Of a DNA stretch of 64,000 nt, positions 27,138 through 35,048 are shown piece after piece. Where the stretch lies: positions 1-64,000 of the forward strand of contig JAGUWD010000017.1 in NCBI GenBank assembly GCA_020062545.1. The letters run 5' to 3'. Position 1 is the stretch's first letter. Each line of letters starts with the position of its first letter. The notes under the pieces were generated by a model that was not told the DNA's origin, did no database searches, and saw nothing but the letters and a program-made list of their open reading frames with translations. The stretch is from Thermodesulfovibrionales bacterium (GTDB taxonomy: Bacteria; Nitrospirota; Thermodesulfovibrionia; Thermodesulfovibrionales; Dissulfurispiraceae). Made by a program: the position numbers and the translations under genes.

Positions 27138-27299
27138 ATGCATATGAGAGATAATAAAAGCATCATCAATCAAGTATCCAATGTTGTAGAATACGGATAC
27201 AAGATAAATGTTTTTACAAGTGCGTGGTTTAAAGTCTTTTCGCAGCGCCTGACATATACTCTTAGGATAGAATCGCTCAACTTAGATAAAAGGCAATGA
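27138..27299 (+). CDS. candidate small ORF between lptF and lptG
   Basis: A 53-codon frame starting ATG CAT ATG and ending ...LDKRQ. Its TGA overlaps the lptG ATG as ATGA, the same coupling used by other gene pairs here. It has no hydrophobic segment and is basic; an earlier GTG at 27126 is possible. The ribosome binding site is weak, so it may be a coupling leader, a decayed gene or chance. A 12-bp inverted repeat (AAAGACTTTAAA) flanks much of it. No known family. Confidence 0.4.
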   Translation: MHMRDNKSIINQVSNVVEYGYKINVFTSAWFKVFSQRLTYTLRIESLNLDKRQ

Positions 27300-28417
27300 T
27301 TATAATACAGAGGTTATACATCAAAGAATTTTTAAAGGTTCTCATAGTCCTGGGGCTTGGAATATCCGGTGTCTTCAGCATCATAGGGCTTATCGACAAG
27401 ATCGATGACTTCATGCCCTACAATCCTTCATTCAGCCTGCTCATGCAGTATACGGTATTAAGCATTCCAAGATACACCCATTATCTCCTGCCAATGGCAA
27501 TCCTTCTCAGCAGCCTCTTTATATTCTCACAGGCGATCAAGAGAAGAGAGATTGTTGCCATAAAGGCAGCATCAGGCAAGATGAAAAGCCTGCTTATGCC
27601 ATTTGTGGTGCTCGGGGTAATCCTTACACTTTCTGCCTTTGCGCTCGGAGAGATCATTGTCCCAGCCACATCAAAAAGGCTCCATTCCATAAAGAATAAA
27701 ATAACAAAAAAGGAAAAGGGTCTTACCTTTAAGGAAGGTACCCTTTACATGCGGGGGAAGGACGGCTCGGTAGTGAGGATTTCTCTTTATCTCCCTGATA
27801 AAAACATTTCAAAGGGCATCAGCATCTTTAAATTTGACGGAGAAGGGCTGAGGGAGAGGATTGACGCAGAAACCGGGGAATGGAAAAACAATGCTTGGAA
27901 ACTGAAGGATGTAACCCTCTATGATATTGCAAAAGGGCAAATAACAACAATAAAAGAGACAACCTATCCTGCAATAGAATCTCCGAAGATATTTCAGGAG
28001 GACATGTGGAAGGTAGAAGAAATGACAATGATGGAGCTGATGAAATATCTTAGAAGGCTGAACGAGGCCGGGTTTAAAAACATAAAATTGACCGTTGACA
28101 TTGGCTCAAGGCTTTCATATCCGCTGATCAATCTCTTTATGCTTCTCCTCGGCATATCCCTTTCCCTGGGTGGAAACTTCGCAGAACAGCGGCTTTTAAA
28201 AGTTATTTCCTCACAAAAAATGAAGGAAGGGGCATTTGGAAGCGGCATCATTGCAGCAGGATTGGGGCTTTTGATAAGCCTTATCTACTGGTTCGGATAT
28301 TCCCTGTTTCTGTCCCTCGGATATGCTGGTACTATCCCGCCGCTTGTTGCACCATGGGTCGTGCCGATAATATTCGCTGGGGTTTCTGTCTATTTATACA
28401 ATCAGATACCTGAGTGA
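27296..28417 (+). CDS. lptG: LPS export ABC transporter permease LptG
   Basis: Second permease of the Lpt system, 373 residues, YjgP/YjgQ family. Helices at the N-terminus (from about 12) and C-terminus (about 275-370) surround a periplasmic domain with repeated strands. It begins MIIIQRLYIKEFLKVL, typical of the family, and works with LptF and the ATPase LptB, which is not in this window. Confidence 0.9.
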   Translation: MIIIQRLYIKEFLKVLIVLGLGISGVFSIIGLIDKIDDFMPYNPSFSLLMQYTVLSIPRYTHYLLPMAILLSSLFIFSQAIKRREIVAIKAASGKMKSLLMPFVVLGVILTLSAFALGEIIVPATSKRLHSIKNKITKKEKGLTFKEGTLYMRGKDGSVVRISLYLPDKNISKGISIFKFDGEGLRERIDAETGEWKNNAWKLKDVTLYDIAKGQITTIKETTYPAIESPKIFQEDMWKVEEMTMMELMKYLRRLNEAGFKNIKLTVDIGSRLSYPLINLFMLLLGISLSLGGNFAEQRLLKVISSQKMKEGAFGSGIIAAGLGLLISLIYWFGYSLFLSLGYAGTIPPLVAPWVVPIIFAGVSVYLYNQIPE

Positions 28418-29103
28418 GTCTCCTTCATTATCTCAATGCCTGCGCTTGTTCCTATCCTTGCAGCCCCTGCCTTTATGAATTGCAGGACCTGAGATAATGT
28501 CTTTATCCCTCCTGCTGCCTTTACCTCTGCCCTGTCTCCGACAATCTTTTTAATCAGCTTTACATCCTTTATGGTTGCGCCTTTTGTGCCAAAGCCTGTT
28601 GATGTCTTAATGAACTTAGCGCCGAATAAAGATGCGACCTTTGTGGCTACAATCTTTTCCTCCTCGGTGAGATAGCATGTTTCGATTATAACCTTGTGAA
28701 CTGCCGATTTTGTGGAAGAGATAATCTCTAAAATCTCCTCACCAACATAATCCCAGTTCCCTGATTTTGCAGCGCCTATGTTCATCACAATATCGAGTTC
28801 ATCAGCTCCATGAAGGACTGCCTGTTTTGCTTCATAGACTTTTACATCTTTTGTAGCCATGCCAAGAGGGAATCCTATGACTGTCGTAACCTTTGTGTCA
28901 TACCCTTTTAGTAAGGCATTACAGAGAGGAACGTAATAAGGATTAACGCATACCGAATAAAAATTATATTTTATTGCTGTTTTGCAGAGCTTGATAATAT
29001 CAGCCTCGGTGGCCCGGGGTATTAAAAGGCTCTGGTCTATAAATCTTGCAATCTCACTCCCAGAGAGAGGGGCCTTCTGCCTTTTTCTCTTTGACATAGC
29101 CAT
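28402..29103 (-). CDS. deoC: deoxyribose-phosphate aldolase
   Basis: Cleaves 2-deoxyribose-5-phosphate to glyceraldehyde-3-phosphate and acetaldehyde, 233 residues. The Schiff-base lysine lies in KFIKTSTGFG, and a second conserved lysine in EVKAAGGIKT. Its 3' end overlaps the lptG end by 16 bases in convergent orientation. Its 5' end overlaps the aminotransferase by 50 bases. Confidence 0.94.
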   Translation of the reverse strand: MAMSKRKRQKAPLSGSEIARFIDQSLLIPRATEADIIKLCKTAIKYNFYSVCVNPYYVPLCNALLKGYDTKVTTVIGFPLGMATKDVKVYEAKQAVLHGADELDIVMNIGAAKSGNWDYVGEEILEIISSTKSAVHKVIIETCYLTEEEKIVATKVASLFGAKFIKTSTGFGTKGATIKDVKLIKKIVGDRAEVKAAGGIKTLSQVLQFIKAGAARIGTSAGIEIMKETHSGI

Positions 29104-29938
29104 TCACCTCTTGTCGATATTTCTTTAAAAGCAGCTTTGAAATCTCTCCCGCCTTGAATTCTGTTTTATCAATACTTCTAACAGGCATTACCTCCATGGT
29201 TGTATTTGTTATAAATACTTCGGATGCCATGTATAGTTCTTCAGGAGTGAATCTTCCTTCCTTTACCTCAAGCCCGTTCTTTAAGGCGAGGTCTATAACC
29301 AATGCCCTTGTTATGCCGTCGAGGATTCCGCATTCAACAGAGGGCGTGCATAAAATCCCATCCTTCATAAAAAATATATTGCTTATCGTGCCTTCTGTAA
29401 GATAGCCTGAAACATTAAGCATTATGGCCTCATATGCATCAACCTGCTTTGCCTCAATCTTTGCAAGGATGTTGTTCAAAAAATTAAGGGACTTGATCTG
29501 CGGGTTCAGTGCTTCTTTTGAATTTCTTCTGACAGATGCGATTGTTAATTTTATTCCCTCTTCGTAATAAGACTTCGGATAACTCTTGAATTCATTCGTT
29601 ATCACAACAAATGTTGGCTCCTTGCAGAGGTCCGGATCAAGCCCAATTGGGCCATATCCTCTTGAGATGGTCAGGCGGATATAGGCATTTGTCAGGGAGT
29701 TTGCTTTTAATGTTTCGTAGATTGATATTTTTATATCCGCTATCCTTTTGGGAATATTGAGACCTATAAGGGATGCAGAGCGATATAATCTCTCGATATG
29801 CTCATCGAGCATAAATACAACGCCGTCATAAACACGCATTGTCTCGTATATGCCGTCTCCGTACAGAAAGCCGTGGTCAAATACAGAGATCTTTGCCTCT
29901 GATGAAGGAACGATTTTATTGTTTAAATATACATACAT
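29054..29938 (-). CDS. class IV PLP aminotransferase (IlvE/DAAT/PabC type)
   Basis: A 294-residue fold-type IV enzyme. It has the opening HGFLYGDGIYETMRVYDG, the PLP lysine in NPQIKSLNFLNN and the LTEGTISNIF phosphate-binding segment. Branched-chain aminotransferase, D-alanine aminotransferase and aminodeoxychorismate lyase share these features. Without a comparison I cannot separate them; branched-chain or D-alanine type is most likely given the YLTEGTISNIF context. Confidence 0.85.
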   Translation of the reverse strand: MYVYLNNKIVPSSEAKISVFDHGFLYGDGIYETMRVYDGVVFMLDEHIERLYRSASLIGLNIPKRIADIKISIYETLKANSLTNAYIRLTISRGYGPIGLDPDLCKEPTFVVITNEFKSYPKSYYEEGIKLTIASVRRNSKEALNPQIKSLNFLNNILAKIEAKQVDAYEAIMLNVSGYLTEGTISNIFFMKDGILCTPSVECGILDGITRALVIDLALKNGLEVKEGRFTPEELYMASEVFITNTTMEVMPVRSIDKTEFKAGEISKLLLKKYRQEVNGYVKEKKAEGPSLWE

Positions 29939-30006
29939 AAATATACATACATTTTTTACCCAAAATGAGCAATCCTAATTTAGAAATATATGTCTTAACT
30001 CAGGTT

Positions 30007-30348
30007 TTAAAATGCCTCCGGTATATGATTTACTTCTGCCTTTCCGTCTCTGGATATGATGCTCACAATATCAAACCTTACAGGCAATTCAATTTTATTA
30101 TGCTTTAGATAATATAAGGCAATCTTTTTGAGCTTTTCCTGCTTCCTGTGATTAACAGCCTCAAATGGCTGGCCAAAGGCATTGCTGCTCCTTGCCTTAA
30201 CCTCAACGAATACAATGATGTTCTTGTCTTTAGCTACTATATCCGCTTCTCCCAGAGGCGTCATATAATTACGCAAGAGAATTTTATACCCCTTTTGCTT
30301 TAAAAAATCGGCTGCGATGTCTTCGCCTTTATGGCCAAGGGATTTCAT
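30007..30348 (-). CDS. YraN/UPF0102 family endonuclease-like protein
   Basis: A 113-residue protein with the restriction-endonuclease-like core: GEDIAADFLKQKGYKIL, then the acidic strand GEADIVAKD and FVEVKARSS. These match the UPF0102 motif set. The precise role in the cell is not known. Confidence 0.92.
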   Translation of the reverse strand: MKSLGHKGEDIAADFLKQKGYKILLRNYMTPLGEADIVAKDKNIIVFVEVKARSSNAFGQPFEAVNHRKQEKLKKIALYYLKHNKIELPVRFDIVSIISRDGKAEVNHIPEAF

Positions 30349-30391
30349 CTAAGATTATATGATTTTTAGGTGCATACTTCAAAAAGGAAGC

Positions 30392-30656
30392 TCAAGGGAC
30401 ATCATTTTTCTTTGATGCAGCATGTTTGATAACATATCTGTCGTGTTTTTCGGACAAATCACCCTTGCCGGAACTTCCCAGTCCAACAATACCCATAGCA
30501 GGTCTTCTTCTACAGGCAGTTCACTTAAGATTTTTTCGACTCCATCCCTAATAATAGCAGCCTTTGATACACCTCTTTTTTAGACAGGATTTCGAGCAGA
30601 TTGTCCTGTCCAGGCTCTAAGTATATCTGGATCGGTCTCTTTTTTAATGTTTTCAT
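30392..30656 (-). pseudogene. frameshifted ribbon-helix-helix (CopG-type) antitoxin
   Basis: Read in three frames this is a clear antitoxin of the RHH type. Frame one gives MKTLKKRPIQIYLEPGQ...LLEILSKK, the next GVSKAAIIRDGVEKILSELP, the last GIVGLGSSGKGDLSEKHDRY followed by a stop. One base is missing in an A run (about 30580) and one in a C run (about 30507). No toxin follows; yraN starts 44 bases downstream. A TTGACA/TGTATA promoter pair with 17-base spacing lies at 30666-30694. Either true decay or two homopolymer sequencing errors. Confidence 0.7.
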
Positions 30657-30834
30657 GAATAATAATATACATCAAAAATTTAGAAAATTGTCAAAGTGCA
30701 TGTTAAAAATTATACATTATAAATTTATACATCGCCCAAATCTTCCCTCAGCCTCACTTCGTCTCCTTTTTTCTAAACATGGGATAGGACATTTTTCCAT
30801 CCAGCCGCTCTGCACCATTCTATTCCTTTATATC

Positions 30835-32544
30835 TTATGCATAGTCCACAGGAACCTTTGCCATCACCTCATCAACGGTTGTTATCCCGTCTTTTACCTT
30901 ATTCCATGCGTCTTCGGAAAGAAAAGTGACCCCTTCGTTTTTGGCTGCCATTAACAGCGAACTTTCACTGGTGTCATTTGCAAGCAATTTTCTTAATGCA
31001 GGAGACATTGAAAGATATTCATAAACAGCTATTCTTCCCGAATATCCAGTATTAGAGCATTTTTGACATCCTGTGCCACGATAATGTTTCTTTATTGCAG
31101 GAAGATTGTGGCTTTCTATAAAGGATAGTATCTCTTCGGTAATTTCTGATTCAACACGGCAGTTGACACATATTCTTCTGACAAGTCTTTGAGCTAATAT
31201 AGCACTAACGGCAGAACTTATAAGATAGGGTTGGATTCCGAGATTGATAAGCCGTGTAATTGTTGCGATTGTGCTGTTTGTATGCAAGGTGGTCAAGACG
31301 AGATGTCCTGTAAGGGAAGCCTTTATTGCTATTTCTGCTGTTTCGGCATCTCTTATCTCTCCTATTTTAATAACATCGGGGTCTTGTCTTAGGACTGAGC
31401 GAAGAACAGATGCAAATGTGCGGCCGATTGATTCATTAACGGGTATTTGTGTTATTCCCTCTAATTTGTATTCAACAGGGTCTTCTATTGTGACAGTATT
31501 TCTTGAGTCTGAACGAAGTTGATTAAGGCAGGCGTAGAGAGTGGTGGTCTTCCCGCTTCCGGTTGGTCCTGTAACAATAAGCATTCCTTGTGGCCTGCTG
31601 AAGATCTCAATTATGGAACTCTTAATATGTTCGGGCATTGCCAGGTCTTCAAGGGGTATCAATCCAACACTTTGATCAAGCAATCTTATAACTATCTTTT
31701 CTCCGTAGAGAGATGGAAGGGTTGATATTCTCAGGTCTATCTCTTTGCCATGAAATGATACATGGGCGCTTCCGTCCTGTGGAAGCCGTCTGTTTGTAAT
31801 ATCGAGATTGGAGATTATTTTTACCCTCGATACAACGGAGTCATGTATATTTTTGTCATATTTGAAAATATTGCGTAATTCTCCATCTATTCTGAATCTT
31901 ACTTTTACATACCTTTCCTGAGGTTCAATGTGAATATCGCTTGTTTTGGCTTTTACTGCTTCTGCAATAATCATTGCTACAAGTTTTACAATCGGCGGCG
32001 CCTTGCTTTTTGTATATAATGCCTCAAGATTTACATCGGATGCCGATTCCTTTTCTTCTATGAACTGCACTTCTTTGTCCGCAGTGGTATTTGCGCTAAA
32101 GACATCGAACACATTTTCATCTTCTGCATAATTATCTTCTATTGCCTTGAGAATTGCCCAGTCATACGAAATTACCGGCAAGACCCTGATGCGTTCTTTA
32201 AATGAAATGGCATCTATTGTCTTGTAATCCAACGGGTCAGCCATAGCAAGTATAAGGGTGTTATCTTTTTTACCTACTGGAAAAACAAGGTTATCTTTTG
32301 CAAAGTCCTTTGGAATAATTTTTTTAAGCTCATCCGGTATTTTATGATCCGCACAATGAATAATTTGAAGATTCAATTTTTCGGCAAGGGCTTCGGCGAT
32401 TTGGTCATTTGTTACAAACCCCAATTCGACAAGTATTTTGCCTAACTTCTGTTTTTTTGTTTTCTGGGCGGTTAGGGCTTGATTAAGCTGATCTTCTGTA
32501 ATCAGCCCTGTTTCTATAAGTATTTCACCGAGTTTTCTGCGCAT
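30835..32544 (-). CDS. type IV pilus / type II secretion assembly ATPase (PilB/GspE)
   Basis: A cytosolic hexameric ATPase of about 569 residues from the ATG at 32544 (MRRKLGEILIETGLI). An N-terminal GspE_N region is followed by the ATPase core with Walker A GPTGSGKTTTLY, an Asp box and a His box (LVLTTLHTNS). A tetracysteine zinc loop follows (CVNC...GCQKC). The partner pilus or secretion genes are not in the window, so PilB and GspE cannot be separated. Confidence 0.92.
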   Translation of the reverse strand: MRRKLGEILIETGLITEDQLNQALTAQKTKKQKLGKILVELGFVTNDQIAEALAEKLNLQIIHCADHKIPDELKKIIPKDFAKDNLVFPVGKKDNTLILAMADPLDYKTIDAISFKERIRVLPVISYDWAILKAIEDNYAEDENVFDVFSANTTADKEVQFIEEKESASDVNLEALYTKSKAPPIVKLVAMIIAEAVKAKTSDIHIEPQERYVKVRFRIDGELRNIFKYDKNIHDSVVSRVKIISNLDITNRRLPQDGSAHVSFHGKEIDLRISTLPSLYGEKIVIRLLDQSVGLIPLEDLAMPEHIKSSIIEIFSRPQGMLIVTGPTGSGKTTTLYACLNQLRSDSRNTVTIEDPVEYKLEGITQIPVNESIGRTFASVLRSVLRQDPDVIKIGEIRDAETAEIAIKASLTGHLVLTTLHTNSTIATITRLINLGIQPYLISSAVSAILAQRLVRRICVNCRVESEITEEILSFIESHNLPAIKKHYRGTGCQKCSNTGYSGRIAVYEYLSMSPALRKLLANDTSESSLLMAAKNEGVTFLSEDAWNKVKDGITTVDEVMAKVPVDYA

Positions 32545-32633
32545 ATCCCTCCTGTAAAAGTTTTTTGCAACTTGCATTCATAGGACATATATAATATTTA
32601 TACACTTTTCACATTGCAATATCAATAAATTTT

Positions 32634-32657
32634 TTACTACCTATCGCATTGTAGTAA
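32634..32657. promoter_or_regulatory. inverted-repeat operator candidate before the XRE regulator
   Basis: TTACTAC (32634-32640) and GTAGTAA (32651-32657) form a perfect 7-bp inverted repeat with a 10-base spacer, 30 bases before the regulator's start codon. It is in the divergent promoter region shared with the pilB/gspE gene, a natural place for autoregulation. Confidence 0.5.
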
Positions 32658-32686
32658 GCACAGAATAAAGGTTGTTATAGTGGTTT

Positions 32687-33049
32687 ATGCAGAAAAAAAA
32701 GATAAAAACAAGCAAAGAAATCGGGGAGAAGATTAAAAGGCTGAGGAGGGAACTGGGAATTTCGCAGGAGGAACTGGCGGAGATATTAGGTGTTACATAT
32801 CAGCAGGTGCAGAGGTATGAAAACGGCACAAATAAGCTCAATGTGGAAAATATTCAGGCTGTAGCTGATATATTGTCTGTGCCTGTGTCTTATTTCTTTG
32901 AAGCGGAAAAGACTCTAATGATTGCAGAAAAACGTGCTGCATATTCAACTGCCGAGAGCAAACTCCTCAAGTATTTCAGAAAAATCAAAAATAACAGTTC
33001 AAAAAATGCGGTCATTCAGGTTGCCAGAATTGCAGCAAAGGCAGACTAA
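32687..33049 (+). CDS. XRE-family helix-turn-helix regulator
   Basis: A 120-residue DNA-binding protein with a HTH_3 domain at about 12-68 (LGISQEELAEILGVTYQQVQRYENG). The remaining 50 residues are a basic tail without a recognised domain. It faces away from the pilB/gspE gene and has an inverted repeat just upstream that it may bind. It could be chromosomal or derived from a mobile element. Confidence 0.92.
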   Translation: MQKKKIKTSKEIGEKIKRLRRELGISQEELAEILGVTYQQVQRYENGTNKLNVENIQAVADILSVPVSYFFEAEKTLMIAEKRAAYSTAESKLLKYFRKIKNNSSKNAVIQVARIAAKAD

Positions 33050-33051
33050 AC

Positions 33052-33483
33052 TCATATATCTCCTAAAAATCCTTCCCTCTCCTCGCCAACCCTCACCTCT
33101 TCTCCCGCAAGCCTTTCAAGGAGCACCGGAATTCCTTCGATGTCCTTTATGTCCTTCTGGCAGAGGATTTTAATTATCTCCCTGAAAGGAGAGAACTCCT
33201 CCCACATGCCTTTCAGGTGCCCTGATACATTTTTATGAAGGCTTTCGCCCTTCTCATCCCAGTCCATGAGGAGAATTATCTTATGGAATCTTTCTGCAAT
33301 ATCGTCGCAGAACTCATAAAGCCCTTTTCCTCCATGAAGGGCAATGATATCTCCAACAAGCCCTATCTTTCTCAATGCGCTTATATCCCTTTTGCCCTCA
33401 ACGATAATGGGTATGCGCTTGTTTACCTCATAGAGGGACTCAAAGACCTCTTTCAGCCGCTCCGCTCTTTCAAAATCATTCAT
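33052..33483 (-). CDS. small Toprim-domain protein
   Basis: A 143-residue protein made of little more than a Toprim fold: the catalytic Glu strand IPIIVEGKRDISALRK, the middle GGKGLYEF and the acidic LLMDWDEKGE. Similar stand-alone Toprim proteins include the RNase M5 relatives. It starts two bases after the RAM-domain gene, so the two are co-transcribed. Substrate unknown (RNA or DNA). Confidence 0.82.
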   Translation of the reverse strand: MNDFERAERLKEVFESLYEVNKRIPIIVEGKRDISALRKIGLVGDIIALHGGKGLYEFCDDIAERFHKIILLMDWDEKGESLHKNVSGHLKGMWEEFSPFREIIKILCQKDIKDIEGIPVLLERLAGEEVRVGEEREGFLGDI

Positions 33484-33485
33484 GC

Positions 33486-33716
33486 TTATTCCACAGCGAC
33501 AAATGTCTCTGTGCGGTTTATGCCCTTAATTAATCTAATCTTTTTTAGGATTTTGTCAAATATCTCCGAACTGTTTTTAGCCTCTATCACAGCAGCTATG
33601 TCATAATGCCCTGTAACCACATCCGCATTCACAACCCCTTTCATCCCTCTCAGCGTATCCCTTATTGATACATCCTTTCCAGGCAATACATTCGCAAGCA
33701 AATATACCCTTGCCAT
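33486..33716 (-). CDS. stand-alone Lrp/AsnC ligand-binding (RAM) domain protein
   Basis: A 76-residue protein that is the effector-binding half of an Lrp/AsnC regulator without the helix-turn-helix (VVNADVVTGHYDIAAVIEAK). These proteins form oligomers and bind amino acids or related ligands. It sits between the phosphofructokinase and Toprim genes and may regulate one of them. Confidence 0.9.
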   Translation of the reverse strand: MARVYLLANVLPGKDVSIRDTLRGMKGVVNADVVTGHYDIAAVIEAKNSSEIFDKILKKIRLIKGINRTETFVAVE

Positions 33717-33785
33717 AAGAACCTCCTGACAGTAATTTTATTAAAATTATACGATTTTTTGAGATAATTTAGCTAAAAGAAAAAA

Positions 33786-35048
33786 TCAGCGGCAGGCAGC
33801 AGGCTCCACAAGATAGCCGAATCTGTTTTTAAAATCCTCCGGTCTTAATTTCACTGTTTTTGCAAGGCGCTGTAAGCTTTCTCCCTCAAGATCTTCCTTT
33901 TCGAGGCGGATCATATATTTCCTTCCCACTTCATAGGTCTCGGATGCAACATCCACCTTTCTTACCTTCACCCTTCCGGTGGAATAATCCATTACCTCCA
34001 CAAATGGGACTGGCCTCAGATGCCCTTCAAAAAATGTTATCATCGAGCCTGTGCCGCCCCTCAGCAGATAACGCACAGCGCCGTAGCCCAAGTTTCTCGT
34101 GTATTCGATATCGAATGGGATGGGGTCTGCGGCCCTCAATTCGTATCCTATATTTTTATCGACTATGGTAACCTTTATCCCTAAAGAATCGAGGGTCTTT
34201 TTCACAAGATGTTTTAGCACCCTTCCCAGTTGAATCTCCGAGAGCCTTATCCTGCCTGTCTCATCTTTTTCGAGTTGTTCATACTGACTCAATTCTTCAA
34301 TGTCGAACTTCTCTGCTATTCCCTCTGCAAGTACTGCCACACCGTGATCTTTGCCCATAGAAAGCCTTTTTATTATTGAGCCTGCAAGTATATCGGCAAT
34401 TTTTTTTAGTGAGAGCCTTTCTTCAAATTCCTCTGAAATAAGGGTTATTGTTGCACCTGCTGCCTTTCCCATGCCGAGCGCAAGATGCCCTGCGTGTCTG
34501 CCCATTGTGGTTACGAAGTACCATCTGCCCATGGTCTTTGCATCTTCCATTATGTTTTTAACAATTTCGACACCCCAGTGTCTTGCTGTCTGGTATCCGA
34601 ATGTGGATGCACCTCCCGGAAGTGGAATATCGTTATCTATGGTCTTTGGAACATGAACAACATTTATAGCACCCCTTGCCTCTTTTTCTATCCAGTTGGC
34701 CATAAAGAGGGTTCCTTCGCCGCCAACCGTTATGAGGTGTCTAATTCTGAGTTGCTTAAGGGTCGTCATGAGAATTTTAAATCTCTCTTTTACCCTGTCT
34801 GGATAGTCACGGGAGGTTCGAAGGATAGAGCCTCCCTGCGTGTGTATTCTCGATACATCGTCTATGGTGAGAGGAACTGCAGCGCCCCTGTCGCCCTTAA
34901 AAAGGCTTTTAAATCCGCCCATGATTCCAACAACACCCTTGCCTTCGTTAATAGCCTCGATAGTGGCTGCACTTATAACTCCGTTTATGCCAGGCGCAGG
35001 TCCTCCACCGACTATTATGCCGACGACGTCTTTAGCTTTTTTTGGCAT
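33786..35048 (-). CDS. 6-phosphofructokinase family enzyme
   Basis: Phosphorylates fructose-6-phosphate; 420 residues, longer than the E. coli type. Motifs are GGGPAPGINGVI, GGEGTLF, PKTIDNDIPL and MGRHAGHLA. The phosphodonor-determining pair is Gly (in GGEGT) and Lys (in PKTIDND), a mix found in long ATP-dependent enzymes as well as near PPi enzymes. The donor is therefore unclear. It shares one base (TAATG) with the upstream aldolase, forming a two-gene glycolytic unit. Confidence 0.9.
   Translation of the reverse strand: MPKKAKDVVGIIVGGGPAPGINGVISAATIEAINEGKGVVGIMGGFKSLFKGDRGAAVPLTIDDVSRIHTQGGSILRTSRDYPDRVKERFKILMTTLKQLRIRHLITVGGEGTLFMANWIEKEARGAINVVHVPKTIDNDIPLPGGASTFGYQTARHWGVEIVKNIMEDAKTMGRWYFVTTMGRHAGHLALGMGKAAGATITLISEEFEERLSLKKIADILAGSIIKRLSMGKDHGVAVLAEGIAEKFDIEELSQYEQLEKDETGRIRLSEIQLGRVLKHLVKKTLDSLGIKVTIVDKNIGYELRAADPIPFDIEYTRNLGYGAVRYLLRGGTGSMITFFEGHLRPVPFVEVMDYSTGRVKVRKVDVASETYEVGRKYMIRLEKEDLEGESLQRLAKTVKLRPEDFKNRFGYLVEPAACR

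Noticed and set aside
30601-30954. 117-codon plus-strand frame
   Set aside because: It runs antisense through the 3' end of the pilB/gspE gene, and its translation has no protein-like pattern.
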